Positions 20,246 through 28,592 of a DNA stretch of 64,000 nt are shown here, in pieces (positions within the stretch are counted from its first letter, which is position 1; each line of letters opens with the position of its first letter). Below the pieces are notes generated by a model that was given only the letters and a program-made list of their open reading frames with translations, was not told the DNA's origin and did not search any database. Source of the DNA: CAYGZC01 sp964354225 (lineage in GTDB: Bacteria; Bacteroidota; Ignavibacteria; UBA10030; SZUA-254). The translations under genes were made by a program, and so were the position numbers. The stretch lies in NCBI GenBank assembly GCA_964354225.1, contig CAYGZC010000329.1:39051-103050 (forward strand). The letters are read 5' to 3'.

Positions 20246-22741
20246 ATGACCGATAACTATTATTCACAGGTTCTCACCGAATTTTCCGTCACTAACACTT
20301 CCTACGCCGAGAAAGCCACCCTCGATTTTACCACCTATGCACAGGGAAATTACCTTATTTTTATACAGGGTATGGCTACCTCAGCCAGTACCTCTCTTTC
20401 TATATATGTACGGGGACAGATAGACGATACCACTACCATTATGGAACAGGTAAATGAATCCGTAAACGCTACCCGTACCAACGAATATCTGAGCTTTCAT
20501 ACCTTCTATCTGGCTTCGGCTCTTGCCGCTGGTGCTCACTTTGTGGATATTGATGCCTATGTAGAATCCGGTGCCACCGGCTACATGAAGAATATTCGTA
20601 TAGTCGTTATTAATATCGGTATGCTCTGTCCTACCAGCGGAATGTACGGTTATGTTGCCACCGAAGCTTCTTTAGCCATCAGTGCCGCTGCTGGATCACC
20701 GACCACCTTACAAACTTTAAACATTACTCCCGATGTAACGGGAGATTATTTAATCCTCGGAACCTGTGAACTTTACTCTAACTCCGCATCCTCCAGTGCA
20801 TATGTTCGATTGAACATCACCGCCGGTACGGAATATCTTCCCATTGATACCGCAAAAGGTTCGACCGCTTATGAATACTGTGGGATGGAAGATCAGGATA
20901 CTTCCGACCGTCATACCAAAACTTGGGGAGGTGTGGTTTCCCTTACCTCGGGAGCTTCCCGCGCTATTCTTATAGAAGGCTATCGTACTTCTACTAATAC
21001 AGCCGCTGCTCTGAAACGGCGTATACTTGCTATTCGTCTTAATGCCGCTTCACCTTTAGTTCAATATAATGAAGTGACCACCGAAACCAGCGGTACTTCC
21101 ACCTCCTATAACACCGGTCTGAATAAAGGTATTATCAGTTGGACACCCACCTATGTAACCAATTGGACTATTATGGGTGGAATGAATTTTGAAAATAACA
21201 CCGGAACAATCTCATCCGCTACCCGTTTATTTCATGCTACAGGTAATACGGGTAATGATTCTGGTACCATAAACGAGTGTATTAAACGGAATAAACAATC
21301 CACAACTACTACCACCGATTCCTGGCCAGCCTTTGGTATTGTAAACGAAGAACTTACTGCCGCTGCTCAGGTATTCATGATGCAGTATATGAACGTAGCT
21401 GCTGGAACCACCTATTATCGGGGTGGATGGGTTGTTGCCTGGCCAAACGGTGGAAATGAATTATCCACAACCAAAACGGCTGCGGCACAAATTAAAACAA
21501 GTGGATTATCCACAACCAAAGCTTCCGCTGTACGTGTAAAGGTAAAACAGAGTACCACCAAAACAGCAACCGCTCATATCGATTTACCAACCTATACCTA
21601 TTCTACTACCAAAGCTGCCGCAGCTCGTATTAAAACCAAACTTAGTACCACCAAAACTTCGGCAGCCAGAGTTAAACTCCTCGGTCAGTCAACAACAAAA
21701 ACATCAACAGCAAGAGTTAAAACAAAATTAAGTACCACCAAAACTTCTGCCGTTCGGGTAAAGGTACGTCAGAGTACCACCAAAACTTCGGCGGTACGGG
21801 TTAAAATATTAGCACAGAGTACCACCAAAGCTGCTGCTGTAAAAGTTACGGTTCCTACTTGGACCAGAGATACAACAAAATCTGCTACAGCACGAATTGA
21901 GACCGAGTTATCAATCACCAAATCATCCGCCGCTCGGATTAAACTTATCGGACAGTATACTTCAAAAACATCTACCGCTCGGATAAAGGTAACCAAACAA
22001 TCTACCTCCAAATCTGTAGCAGCCCGAATCAAAACAGAACTATATGGTTCTAAATCTTCCGCAGTCCGAGTTAAAACTAAATTAAGTACCACCAAATTAT
22101 CTTCAACACGAATTAAACGTCTTGCACAGAGTACCACAAAATCTGTAGCGGCTCGAATCAAACATCTTGCTCATTATACCAGTTTAGCTTCCGCAGTTCG
22201 CTGTAAACATATCGGACATAGTACCACCAAAACTGCTACTGCTAAAATCATAGGTCGATATTCAACCACAAAAATAGCCGCGGCTCGGATTAAAACTCTT
22301 AAATTATATACTACAAAATCAGCCAGTGCTAAAGTCAGTACCGCAAAATCTGTTAATAAGACAGCCGATGTGCGGGTTTATACTCATGGTGTATCTTCTA
22401 CCAAGACAACTGCCGTACGGGTAAAGCATACCGATCATTATACAACTTTACTTTCAACTACCAGAATAAAAAGTTCTTTATCGACCACAAAGAGTTTAAC
22501 CGCAACAGTTGTGGACCGTAATTTTTTGGAATTAACAGCCGGTGCTAACATCCTACCTGGTTCCGGTTTTACGCTACAGGCTGGAGCATTTATCCGAGCT
22601 CGTTCTTGGATTGATACAATTGTTACTATTACAAAAATAGGTATTCCCTACGCGGTAATCATCGAAAATCTGGAACCCTACGGTATCATCGAAAAGATTA
22701 ATATACCATCTCTGACCATAATTGAAGTGACACGTAACTGA
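20246..22741 (+). CDS. Large repeat-containing surface/fibre-like protein, 831 aa
   Basis: The first ~405 residues look like three tandem beta-sandwich domains, each ~125 residues. They share features such as GNYLIFIQG/GDYLILGT openings and runs of Ser/Thr. Residues ~405-755 are about 24 imperfect 14-17-residue repeats with consensus STTKTSAARIKxxxQ. A short C-terminal beta domain ends in hydrophobic strands (SLTIIEVTRN). This is typical of virion surface or adhesin proteins. It is encoded far from the minus-strand tail genes, on the opposite strand. AGGTGAGATAAG precedes the ATG. Confidence 0.6.
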   Translation: MTDNYYSQVLTEFSVTNTSYAEKATLDFTTYAQGNYLIFIQGMATSASTSLSIYVRGQIDDTTTIMEQVNESVNATRTNEYLSFHTFYLASALAAGAHFVDIDAYVESGATGYMKNIRIVVINIGMLCPTSGMYGYVATEASLAISAAAGSPTTLQTLNITPDVTGDYLILGTCELYSNSASSSAYVRLNITAGTEYLPIDTAKGSTAYEYCGMEDQDTSDRHTKTWGGVVSLTSGASRAILIEGYRTSTNTAAALKRRILAIRLNAASPLVQYNEVTTETSGTSTSYNTGLNKGIISWTPTYVTNWTIMGGMNFENNTGTISSATRLFHATGNTGNDSGTINECIKRNKQSTTTTTDSWPAFGIVNEELTAAAQVFMMQYMNVAAGTTYYRGGWVVAWPNGGNELSTTKTAAAQIKTSGLSTTKASAVRVKVKQSTTKTATAHIDLPTYTYSTTKAAAARIKTKLSTTKTSAARVKLLGQSTTKTSTARVKTKLSTTKTSAVRVKVRQSTTKTSAVRVKILAQSTTKAAAVKVTVPTWTRDTTKSATARIETELSITKSSAARIKLIGQYTSKTSTARIKVTKQSTSKSVAARIKTELYGSKSSAVRVKTKLSTTKLSSTRIKRLAQSTTKSVAARIKHLAHYTSLASAVRCKHIGHSTTKTATAKIIGRYSTTKIAAARIKTLKLYTTKSASAKVSTAKSVNKTADVRVYTHGVSSTKTTAVRVKHTDHYTTLLSTTRIKSSLSTTKSLTATVVDRNFLELTAGANILPGSGFTLQAGAFIRARSWIDTIVTITKIGIPYAVIIENLEPYGIIEKINIPSLTIIEVTRN
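21459..22530 (+). repeat. About 24 tandem 42-51-bp coding repeats
   Basis: Each unit encodes STTK-xxxARIK-xxxx. At DNA level many units share AGTACCACCAAAAC, while others have drifted (TCAACAACAAAAAC, TATACTTCAAAAAC), so the array is old but still expandable by recombination. Unit length varies only by whole codons, which keeps the frame. Confidence 0.85.
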
Positions 22742-22751
22742 GAGTGACATT

Positions 22752-23090
22752 ATGCCCATTACAATCTATAAAGGAAATCATACCTCCTATGATATCTCTA
22801 TCTACGACCGATATAATCTACCTATGGATATCACCACTGCTCCTATTTCATTTACTGTTTTTCCTTATAAAGAAGAAACAGGCACGGTTTTATTTACACG
22901 AGCAAATACCTTAGCAAGTGGAGGTGCATCGGAAATAGAAATGGTCTATCCGACCAGTGGATTATGCCGGTTGCATTTAATACCGGAAAACACGGTGCCA
23001 CTTACCTTTCAAAGTTATTGGTACAAGTTGGAAGCGACTATTGGTAGTAAAATCTACACCCTATCCCAAGATGCATTCACCGTCATGTAA
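22752..23090 (+). CDS. Ig-like/BppU-N-like structural protein, 112 aa
   Basis: The product opens with YKGNHTSYDISIYDRYNLPMDIT and has ISFTVFPYKEETGTVLF and a terminal IYTLSQDAFTV. That is the pattern of small immunoglobulin-like tail or baseplate-upper domains found in phages. It follows the large repeat protein by 10 bases (GAGTGAC upstream of ATG). It probably belongs to the same virion sub-structure. Confidence 0.5.
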   Translation: MPITIYKGNHTSYDISIYDRYNLPMDITTAPISFTVFPYKEETGTVLFTRANTLASGGASEIEMVYPTSGLCRLHLIPENTVPLTFQSYWYKLEATIGSKIYTLSQDAFTVM

Positions 23091-23096
23091 TTTTTT

Positions 23097-23297
23097 ATGC
23101 AAGTCATTTATTTAAAACAAAAAGATTTTGATATTCTTCTTTATGTCTTAGCAACGGATTTTGAATTAGGTTTAACCGTGACTGTAAATTTTTTTTCGAA
23201 TAACAATTTTATATTTGATATACAAAAATGTATCTGTGATTTTTTATGCAACTCCTTTACACAGAAAAAAATCTATATACAACCATGGATAGGATAG
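23097..23297 (+). CDS. Hypothetical protein, 66 aa
   Basis: ATG follows T6, marking a return to T-run starts after the structural block. Beta/hydrophobic sequence (MQVIYLKQKDFDILLYVLAT...). Its end overlaps the ORF at 23246 by 52 bases. Confidence 0.4.
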   Translation: MQVIYLKQKDFDILLYVLATDFELGLTVTVNFFSNNNFIFDIQKCICDFLCNSFTQKKIYIQPWIG

Positions 23298-23488
23298 TTA
23301 ATCGTATTACCACAGAATATATGTGTCACGATAATACAATAAACCTTTTGAATTCATTATCTTTCTTTCGGGTATTATACATTAAAATTGGAGACGAGAT
23401 TAGGATCGAAAGCAAGAAGGAATATCTTAATTTTTATGAAAACATTCACAGAGGAGTTGACGAATACGAGCATCGAAATGTTTTCTAA
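23246..23488 (+). CDS. Hypothetical protein, 80 aa
   Basis: ATG follows T6. Starts MQLLYTEKNLYTTMD; no recognised domain. Overlaps both neighbours by about 50 bases. Confidence 0.4.
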   Translation: MQLLYTEKNLYTTMDRIVNRITTEYMCHDNTINLLNSLSFFRVLYIKIGDEIRIESKKEYLNFYENIHRGVDEYEHRNVF

Positions 23489-23636
23489 AGAGATGTTATC
23501 TTTTAATGATTTCTACAGCGATATTATTTTGAATTTTATATTTTGTGATGACTATACCGATATGGTTTCTATTTGGAATACATTTTTTAAGAATCCCTCA
23601 CTAAATGTTATAAAACCGATAGTTGAAACCCTATGA
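23436..23636 (+). CDS. Hypothetical protein, 66 aa
   Basis: ATG follows T5 and is preferred over an upstream in-frame start at 23388. Acidic and aromatic (MKTFTEELTNTSIEMFSKE..., FIFCDDYTDMVSIW). No family recognised. Followed by TGA-T6-ATG. Confidence 0.45.
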   Translation: MKTFTEELTNTSIEMFSKEMLSFNDFYSDIILNFIFCDDYTDMVSIWNTFFKNPSLNVIKPIVETL

Positions 23637-23642
23637 TTTTTT

Positions 23643-23729
23643 ATGAAAATTCATTGTCCCATGAGTTTTGTGGATATGATAGGAGAAACTTTTAATGCCG
23701 CAACATCTACAGGAGAAATTACGACCTAA
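23643..23729 (+). CDS. Possible leader peptide, 28 aa
   Basis: ATG follows T6; the 28-codon ORF (MKIHCPMSFVDMIGETF...) ends 35 bases inside the clamp-loader gene. Its codons include AGGAGAAAC, the SD for that gene. It may act as a coupled leader rather than a functional protein. Confidence 0.3.
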   Translation: MKIHCPMSFVDMIGETFNAATSTGEITT

Positions 23730-24618
23730 AAACTGGAACGATTTAATGGGATTAAATTATAGTCCTATAGGATCAATAGATCAAAAGACTATACTGAAGA
23801 ACCTTGCCGAAAAAGGAAATATACGAATCATGATGTTCACCGGACCTCCAGGTACGGGTAAAACTTCAACCGCTATCCTCTGGGCCACCACCTATCTTCA
23901 CGCAAATTATGATGATGTGCGTGATGCTACTATAGAACCTGGAACGGGACATCCCAATGTCCGTTTAGTAAACGCTGCAGGAGATCGGGGTATTGATATA
24001 ATCCGTAATCTGGTACCTGAGTTTATTCGATTGGATACCGAGGACGGCTACTGTCGGGTGCTTATCTTTGATGAGGCAGAAGGACTGACACCACAGGCAC
24101 AGGAAGCTTTAAAAGCCATTACCGAACAATATGCATGGAATTGTATCTTTATCTTCTGTCTGAATCATATCGAGAGAATAGAAGAAGCCCTGATTTCCCG
24201 TAGTGCTGTATTCTACTTCGATCCCCTACCGCGGGATTTATTAGCCAACTGGCTATTAGAAAAATCGGTAAAATATAAAATCAATATCTCTCCTCACTTA
24301 GCCCTAAGTGTGGTAAGTTATTATAACGGCGATTTGAGACGGGTAACAAACGATTTTCTCAATGTTTATGAAGGACAGACGGTTACCACTTGGAAACCGA
24401 AACCGACCTATGCCGATATTATCTTTGCCGCTAAATCTCCACAGGAAAAGTATCTGGAAATCGCCGCGAAAACCTATATTGATGGAGCAGAACTAATTCA
24501 TGATCTGTTCATTCTCAACAAATACGAGAATCCGGTACAGTTTTATCAGGCCTTAAACGTCGTGGATAAAGACCCGATGATTGCCGTGCTCGGTGCTCTT
24601 GCCGCTCTTAAGCGGTAA
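23695..24618 (+). CDS. Clamp loader small subunit (RFC-S-like)
   Basis: The 307-residue AAA+ ATPase has Walker A GPPGTGKTS (50-58), VNAAGDRGIDIIR typical of RFC (N-A-S/A-D-x-RG), Walker B FDEAEGLTPQAQEAL (~124) and an arginine-finger box SRSAVF (SRC-like). The length matches archaeal RFC small subunits and T4 gp44. It should load the sliding clamp encoded at 39430 for the PolB at 41844. AGGAGAAAC lies upstream of ATG. Confidence 0.92.
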   Translation: MPQHLQEKLRPKNWNDLMGLNYSPIGSIDQKTILKNLAEKGNIRIMMFTGPPGTGKTSTAILWATTYLHANYDDVRDATIEPGTGHPNVRLVNAAGDRGIDIIRNLVPEFIRLDTEDGYCRVLIFDEAEGLTPQAQEALKAITEQYAWNCIFIFCLNHIERIEEALISRSAVFYFDPLPRDLLANWLLEKSVKYKINISPHLALSVVSYYNGDLRRVTNDFLNVYEGQTVTTWKPKPTYADIIFAAKSPQEKYLEIAAKTYIDGAELIHDLFILNKYENPVQFYQALNVVDKDPMIAVLGALAALKR

Positions 24619-24625
24619 TTTTTTT

Positions 24626-24940
24626 ATGGAACAACCAGTTTTTATTGTTCAAAAAGGAACCGGATTAACTAATATTTATGCGTCTGGTATTTGGCAAGAT
24701 CCAACAGATAATAGACTCTACTTTCTTCGAAAAAACATGGTTATCGCTGTCTTTGATAAAGAATCTTGGGATTCTGTTGGAGTGACATATGTAGATAAAG
24801 AACAATTAGAAAAGTCTCAGAAAAGAGATAAGAATGATCAGATAAATATCGAGGACTTTGCGGCACGTTGCACAAAAATACCAATGTCTATAGATGAAAT
24901 AAAGAAAGGTACAAAAAACGATGAGATGTATTTTGCCTAA
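24626..24940 (+). CDS. Hypothetical protein, 104 aa
   Basis: ATG follows T7. Contains GLTNIYASGIWQDPTDNRLYFLRKNMVIAVF, a beta-meander-like N half, then a charged helix. No family is recognised. Confidence 0.45.
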   Translation: MEQPVFIVQKGTGLTNIYASGIWQDPTDNRLYFLRKNMVIAVFDKESWDSVGVTYVDKEQLEKSQKRDKNDQINIEDFAARCTKIPMSIDEIKKGTKNDEMYFA

Positions 24941-24946
24941 TTTTTT

Positions 24947-25108
24947 ATGCAAGAATTTGGAGATTATGTATATGAAGCCACCTCTTTTATTATTGAAAGA
25001 TACAATCATTATAGATTGGAAGATCGGTCATATGATGGTGGTGTTTTTAGTTTCTTGCCTTCTGTAGGACTGCATCTTTATGAAGAATGTAGAAGTAATA
25101 ATTGGTAG
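24947..25108 (+). CDS. Small hypothetical protein, 53 aa
   Basis: ATG follows T6. Starts MQEFGDYVYEATSF; no domain is recognised. Overlaps the next ORF by 29 bases. Confidence 0.4.
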   Translation: MQEFGDYVYEATSFIIERYNHYRLEDRSYDGGVFSFLPSVGLHLYEECRSNNW

Positions 25109-25268
25109 ATATTTCAACGGTCATGATGCATTTCAAGGGATAATATCTCTCGATAAGAATAGATATGATACAACAGAATCCATTTATAATATCAATTCTA
25201 TTTTTAATTGGAGAATACCGAGAAAGATCAGAAACATCGCGGAAGGGATAATGGAACAATTGGAATAA
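25080..25268 (+). CDS. Small hypothetical protein, 62 aa
   Basis: ATG is preceded only by CTTT, so the start is less certain. Product MKNVEVIIGRYFNGHDAF... ends with a basic-acidic helix. Followed by TAA-T7-ATG. Confidence 0.4.
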   Translation: MKNVEVIIGRYFNGHDAFQGIISLDKNRYDTTESIYNINSIFNWRIPRKIRNIAEGIMEQLE

Positions 25269-25275
25269 TTTTTTT

Positions 25276-25440
25276 ATGGATGAACTGGAAGAGAAACTTC
25301 ATAAGTTATGGACGGAAATACATACCCATATGGACAATGAATTTGAGGAATTCGACAAACGAATCTCCGCTATCGAAGATTCGATCAAGGATCTCTACAA
25401 ACGACTTGAACAGAACGAGGATAGAACATGGGGAACCTAA
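25276..25440 (+). CDS. Small coiled-coil protein, 54 aa
   Basis: ATG follows T7. Nearly the whole product is a charged heptad helix (ELEEKLHKLWTEIHTHM..., FDKRISAIEDSIKDLYKRLEQ). Likely oligomeric. Ends overlapping the next ATG; GAGGATAG is the SD of that gene. Confidence 0.5.
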   Translation: MDELEEKLHKLWTEIHTHMDNEFEEFDKRISAIEDSIKDLYKRLEQNEDRTWGT

Positions 25441-25763
25441 GCTTTCCATATTTTTTAACCGAAAAAATGACACCGAGGTTACTTTTAAATGACAACTACA
25501 CGATTACCGTTATGTTTAAAAATGTCATCGAGGCTTTCTACTTTGAAGAGGAAACCAAAATCGACATCTTTATCAACGGAAAAAAATATCACGCCAAACC
25601 GATTCCCGCGAAAACCGCTGTACACAAGAATCATTGGTTTGATATCGAAACAGAAGAACCTGTAGCATTAGATGTAACTGCTTTTGTTTACTATATGGTA
25701 CAGCTGATTTTTAACGATGGAGCATTCACCTTCTCCCAACGAATTCGGGCCGAATACGCCTAA
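25428..25763 (+). CDS. Hypothetical protein, 111 aa
   Basis: Start at ATG behind GAGGATAGAAC within the coiled-coil gene. Beta-rich (YTITVMFKNVIEAFYFEEETKIDIFINGKKYH). No family recognised. Confidence 0.45.
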   Translation: MGNLSFPYFLTEKMTPRLLLNDNYTITVMFKNVIEAFYFEEETKIDIFINGKKYHAKPIPAKTAVHKNHWFDIETEEPVALDVTAFVYYMVQLIFNDGAFTFSQRIRAEYA

Positions 25764-25769
25764 TTTTTT

Positions 25770-26000
25770 ATGGTTGACTTTCGCATAGTTAAATGTTGCG
25801 CCAACTGTAAACAAAGAGAATTGAGAGCCGGAATGTATGTTTTCTGCAGTTTACACAGAGAATATATTAACTTAAGAATGATATGCGAGTTCTACCTAAT
25901 AACAGACAATGAAAGAATATTGACAGCTGAACGGGATCTTTTACAAGGAATAAAACGTGATGGCATGAAATTCTTGGATCTCCGTGAGGTGTTTAAGTGA
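25770..26000 (+). CDS. Zinc-binding small protein, 76 aa
   Basis: Cysteines and a His are arranged C-x2-C (CANC), C-x2-H (CSLH) and a later C before FYL. This four-ligand plan (Cx2C...Cx2H...C) is common in small phage proteins of unknown role. ATG follows T6. The C half is a charged helix. Confidence 0.55.
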   Translation: MVDFRIVKCCANCKQRELRAGMYVFCSLHREYINLRMICEFYLITDNERILTAERDLLQGIKRDGMKFLDLREVFK

Positions 26001-26014
26001 GGTTTATAACCATA

Positions 26015-26131
26015 ATGTCTTATACAATCTATTCTATAAGCATAATATTCTTGCTAATAATGGACCCGCTTATGTTTTTTCTGATTATCGTCCTATCTAC
26101 ACTGCTGAAACTGAAACTTGATAGTCGATAA
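26015..26131 (+). CDS. Membrane micro-peptide, 38 aa
   Basis: A short ORF with GTGAGG about 14 bases upstream. The product is nearly all hydrophobic (ISIIFLLIMDPLMFFLIIVLSTLL) with a basic end (KLKLDSR), i.e. one or two membrane helices. Ends TAA-T7-ATG. Confidence 0.4.
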   Translation: MSYTIYSISIIFLLIMDPLMFFLIIVLSTLLKLKLDSR

Positions 26132-26138
26132 TTTTTTT

Positions 26139-26459
26139 ATGAAGATTCGTACTTCATTTGTGAGTAATTCTTCCACCACTTCTTTCTTCGCGGTGGGAGT
26201 AAAAGCCGAAGACCTCAAAAAGGAATACGAGGATGATGACGAGTTAGAGGAAATGGGATATTATAATCTTGCCCGTCGGGACGATGATTATGAAAATGTT
26301 ATCGTTAAGAATATTTTTTCAATAACGAGTGACGGTGGTATGGACATAAGTGAACTTGATACTTTACCAGATTTTGATAAGATAATAGAAAAGATGTGCA
26401 AGGACTTTCATATCACCCGAGATAAATTAAAATTCTATTCGGGGATGTATGCAAGTTGA
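26139..26459 (+). CDS. SNSSSSSF-motif protein 1
   Basis: The first of four tandem proteins sharing an N-terminal signature M-K-(I/R)-R-x-(G/S)-F-(V/I)-S-N-S-S-x-x-S-F; here residues 2-16 read KIRTSFVSNSSTTSF. The rest (acidic, residues 20-107) is unrelated to the other three, so only the N-terminal tag is conserved. I have seen this tag on many phage and bacterial hypothetical proteins, with no function known to me. ATG follows T7. Confidence 0.65.
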   Translation: MKIRTSFVSNSSTTSFFAVGVKAEDLKKEYEDDDELEEMGYYNLARRDDDYENVIVKNIFSITSDGGMDISELDTLPDFDKIIEKMCKDFHITRDKLKFYSGMYAS

Positions 26460-26815
26460 AAATTCGCAGCGGATTTGTTTCCAATAGCAGTTCCTGTTCT
26501 TTCTATATAGGTTATGATACCAAAGAACCACCAAAGGTAGAAGAGATCTTGAAATTAATCGGATTTACCAAGGATAATGTGGGCTATAAATACATCTATG
26601 AATTCTTCAAGGATATGCTTAAAAATGGAGAAAATATAGATGATGAAGAACGGGAATGGTGGATGAAAAATAATAATGCTCTCGGTAAAAAGAAAAATAT
26701 TATTGTTTATTTATTGCATAACGATAGTGATGATGTCGCCGAAAGTTTTATGTTTAATATACCGAAATTTGAACGGAGTAACGATAAGATATTGATTATG
26801 AAAGGTGATATGTGA
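26456..26815 (+). CDS. SNSSSSSF-motif protein 2 (TTG start)
   Basis: The TTG start overlaps the upstream stop (TTGA). The tag reads KIRSGFVSNSSSCSF, here with a Cys inside the Ser run. The body (119 aa total) is acidic and helical (WWMKNNNALGKKKNIIVYLLHNDSDD). Tight overlap with both neighbours implies cotranslation of the four-member cluster. Confidence 0.65.
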   Translation: MKIRSGFVSNSSSCSFYIGYDTKEPPKVEEILKLIGFTKDNVGYKYIYEFFKDMLKNGENIDDEEREWWMKNNNALGKKKNIIVYLLHNDSDDVAESFMFNIPKFERSNDKILIMKGDM

Positions 26816-27198
26816 TGAAGATACGCGGTGGATTTATATCAAACAGCAGTTCCTCCAGTTTCTGTTGTATTGGAATAGAATCTCCATCCGATAGTGATAA
26901 AACTTCTATTAAAAGAGAAGTGTTTGATACTTTAGCAAAACGATTAGGTTGGTACGATAGATTAGATAAATATGATGCTGGATACGGTATATGGAAGATA
27001 GAAAACTCTCCTCTGGTTGGATACGCAATTAGCTATGTTGATTTAGTTTACATTGGTTTACCTATTGAGTTTTTTTCGGAAGATTTATCTATCAAAGCAA
27101 TGAGAATTTACACCACAGATTTAATATCCAAACTATTAGGAAGAACAGTAGATCCTAATTTCATAAATCTGTTATATGGGGAGGTGAGTAGTGAATGA
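26815..27198 (+). CDS. SNSSSSSF-motif protein 3
   Basis: The tag reads KIRGGFISNSSSSSF. The start is ATG at 26815 behind AAAGGTGA; a GTG three bases upstream is possible. The body has FDTLAKRLGWYDRLDKYDAGYGIW, no known domain. It ends within GAGGTGA, the SD of protein 4. Confidence 0.65.
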   Translation: MKIRGGFISNSSSSSFCCIGIESPSDSDKTSIKREVFDTLAKRLGWYDRLDKYDAGYGIWKIENSPLVGYAISYVDLVYIGLPIEFFSEDLSIKAMRIYTTDLISKLLGRTVDPNFINLLYGEVSSE

Positions 27199-27539
27199 AA
27201 CGGCGAAATGGATTTGTATCAAATAGCAGTTCCTCTTCTTTTATATTGAAGCGAAAACATCTAACTCCGATACAGGAAGTAGCGATTAAATACTATGATG
27301 AATTTATAGTATTGGCTAAAAAATATGCCAATCATCAGAGACAAATAGAGGAGGAAAGAAAAGATCCAGATAAATTTGTGTATGATGATATTGATGAGGA
27401 TAATATCTGTTGGGATATTATAAAACGAAAAGATCGTTTTACGGGTAAAACCTCTATGGACAATTTCAGCATGAGATCATGGTTTGAATTTCTCGGCATT
27501 AGTCGCGATGATTTCGATTTTTGTGATAGCGACTCGTAA
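27195..27539 (+). CDS. SNSSSSSF-motif protein 4
   Basis: The tag reads KRRNGFVSNSSSSSF. The body is charged and helical (TPIQEVAIKYYDEFIVLAKKYANHQRQ) with an acidic end. ATG lies in GTGAATG with GAGGTGA 8 bases upstream. It is immediately followed by T7 and the radical-SAM gene. Confidence 0.65.
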   Translation: MKRRNGFVSNSSSSSFILKRKHLTPIQEVAIKYYDEFIVLAKKYANHQRQIEEERKDPDKFVYDDIDEDNICWDIIKRKDRFTGKTSMDNFSMRSWFEFLGISRDDFDFCDSDS

Positions 27540-27546
27540 TTTTTTT

Positions 27547-28557
27547 ATGAAACGCGTTGTTCAGACACCTGACTATAATACAATAATGGATTATGATGAC
27601 GGTTATTTTATACGACATGGAAGAAATATTCGGGATGATCCACCTTATTCACCATTAGGACCGGAAATCTTGGATCTTGAAATTAGTACAGTTTGTTCCC
27701 GAGGCTGTCCTTGGTGTTATAAAAGCAATACCAAGGCAGGAAACAATATGAGTTTCTATACATTTGAAAAAATTTTCCTCAAGATGCCGCGTAATCTTAC
27801 ACAGATTGCATTCGGAATAGGTGATTTACACGGTAATAAAGACTTTCGCGATATCATTTCCTATTGTCGGAATAATCCATATAATTATGTGGTACCGAAC
27901 ATTACCATCAATGGATTAGATTTAGACGATGATGATGCGGCTTTTCTGGTGAAAGAAATGGGAGCAATAGCTGTAAGTCATTATAATGATAATGAATGTT
28001 TTGATGCGGTTAAAAAGCTCACCGATCTCGGAGCCAAACAGATAAATATTCACCAGATGTTATCCCAAGAAACCTATGAAGACACAATAAATCTTTTGGG
28101 AAGCAGAAAGAAAGATGAAAGATTAGCCAATCTTAATGCTATTGTATTTCTTTCCCTTAAAAACAAGGGACGCGGAAATAATATGCATCCACTTCCACTG
28201 GAATACTTTATAAATATTATTAAGATGTCCACAAAAATGGGATATACTTTTGGATTTGATTCCTGTTCCGCATTAAAGTTTCTTAAATCAAATCCACCCG
28301 ATGAAAAGATATTAAAATTTGTAGAACCATGTGAAAGCACCCTGTTTTCTGCCTATATAAATTCCAAAGGATATTTCTTTCCCTGCTCATTCTGTGAAGG
28401 AACGGAGGAATGGAAAAAAGGATTATCTGTATTAGAAGAAGGAGATTTTCTACAGAATATCTGGTATAATACCGAAGTTATAAAATTTAGAAACAAATTA
28501 ATATCCAACACCAAAAACCAGTTTAAATGCCGCGAATGTTTATATTTTAAAATATGA
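27547..28557 (+). CDS. Radical SAM enzyme (SPASM-like C terminus)
   Basis: The 336-residue protein has the radical-SAM Fe-S motif C-SRG-C-PW-C (residues 50-57) after a conserved N-terminal segment (YEDG-type MDYDDGYFIRHGR). FGIGDLHGN follows as a SAM-binding region. The C-terminal Cys sets CSFC and CRECLYF would suit an auxiliary cluster (SPASM/twitch), as in peptide-modifying enzymes. Its position directly after four SNSSSSSF proteins makes those candidate substrates, by inference. ATG after T7 is preferred over an upstream in-frame ATG at 27484. Confidence 0.8.
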   Translation: MKRVVQTPDYNTIMDYDDGYFIRHGRNIRDDPPYSPLGPEILDLEISTVCSRGCPWCYKSNTKAGNNMSFYTFEKIFLKMPRNLTQIAFGIGDLHGNKDFRDIISYCRNNPYNYVVPNITINGLDLDDDDAAFLVKEMGAIAVSHYNDNECFDAVKKLTDLGAKQINIHQMLSQETYEDTINLLGSRKKDERLANLNAIVFLSLKNKGRGNNMHPLPLEYFINIIKMSTKMGYTFGFDSCSALKFLKSNPPDEKILKFVEPCESTLFSAYINSKGYFFPCSFCEGTEEWKKGLSVLEEGDFLQNIWYNTEVIKFRNKLISNTKNQFKCRECLYFKI

Positions 28558-28592
28558 AAAGTATTATATTTTTCCTTTTTTTATATTAATGT

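Noticed and set aside
21769..22161. Minus-strand ORF of 130 codons inside the repeat protein
   Set aside because: It is a mirror of the repetitive plus-strand coding sequence and has no start signal or homology.
21459..22530. CRISPR-like or intergenic tandem repeat
   Set aside because: The repeat is coding in one long frame, units vary only by whole codons and encode a consistent 14-17-residue pattern, so it is a protein repeat.
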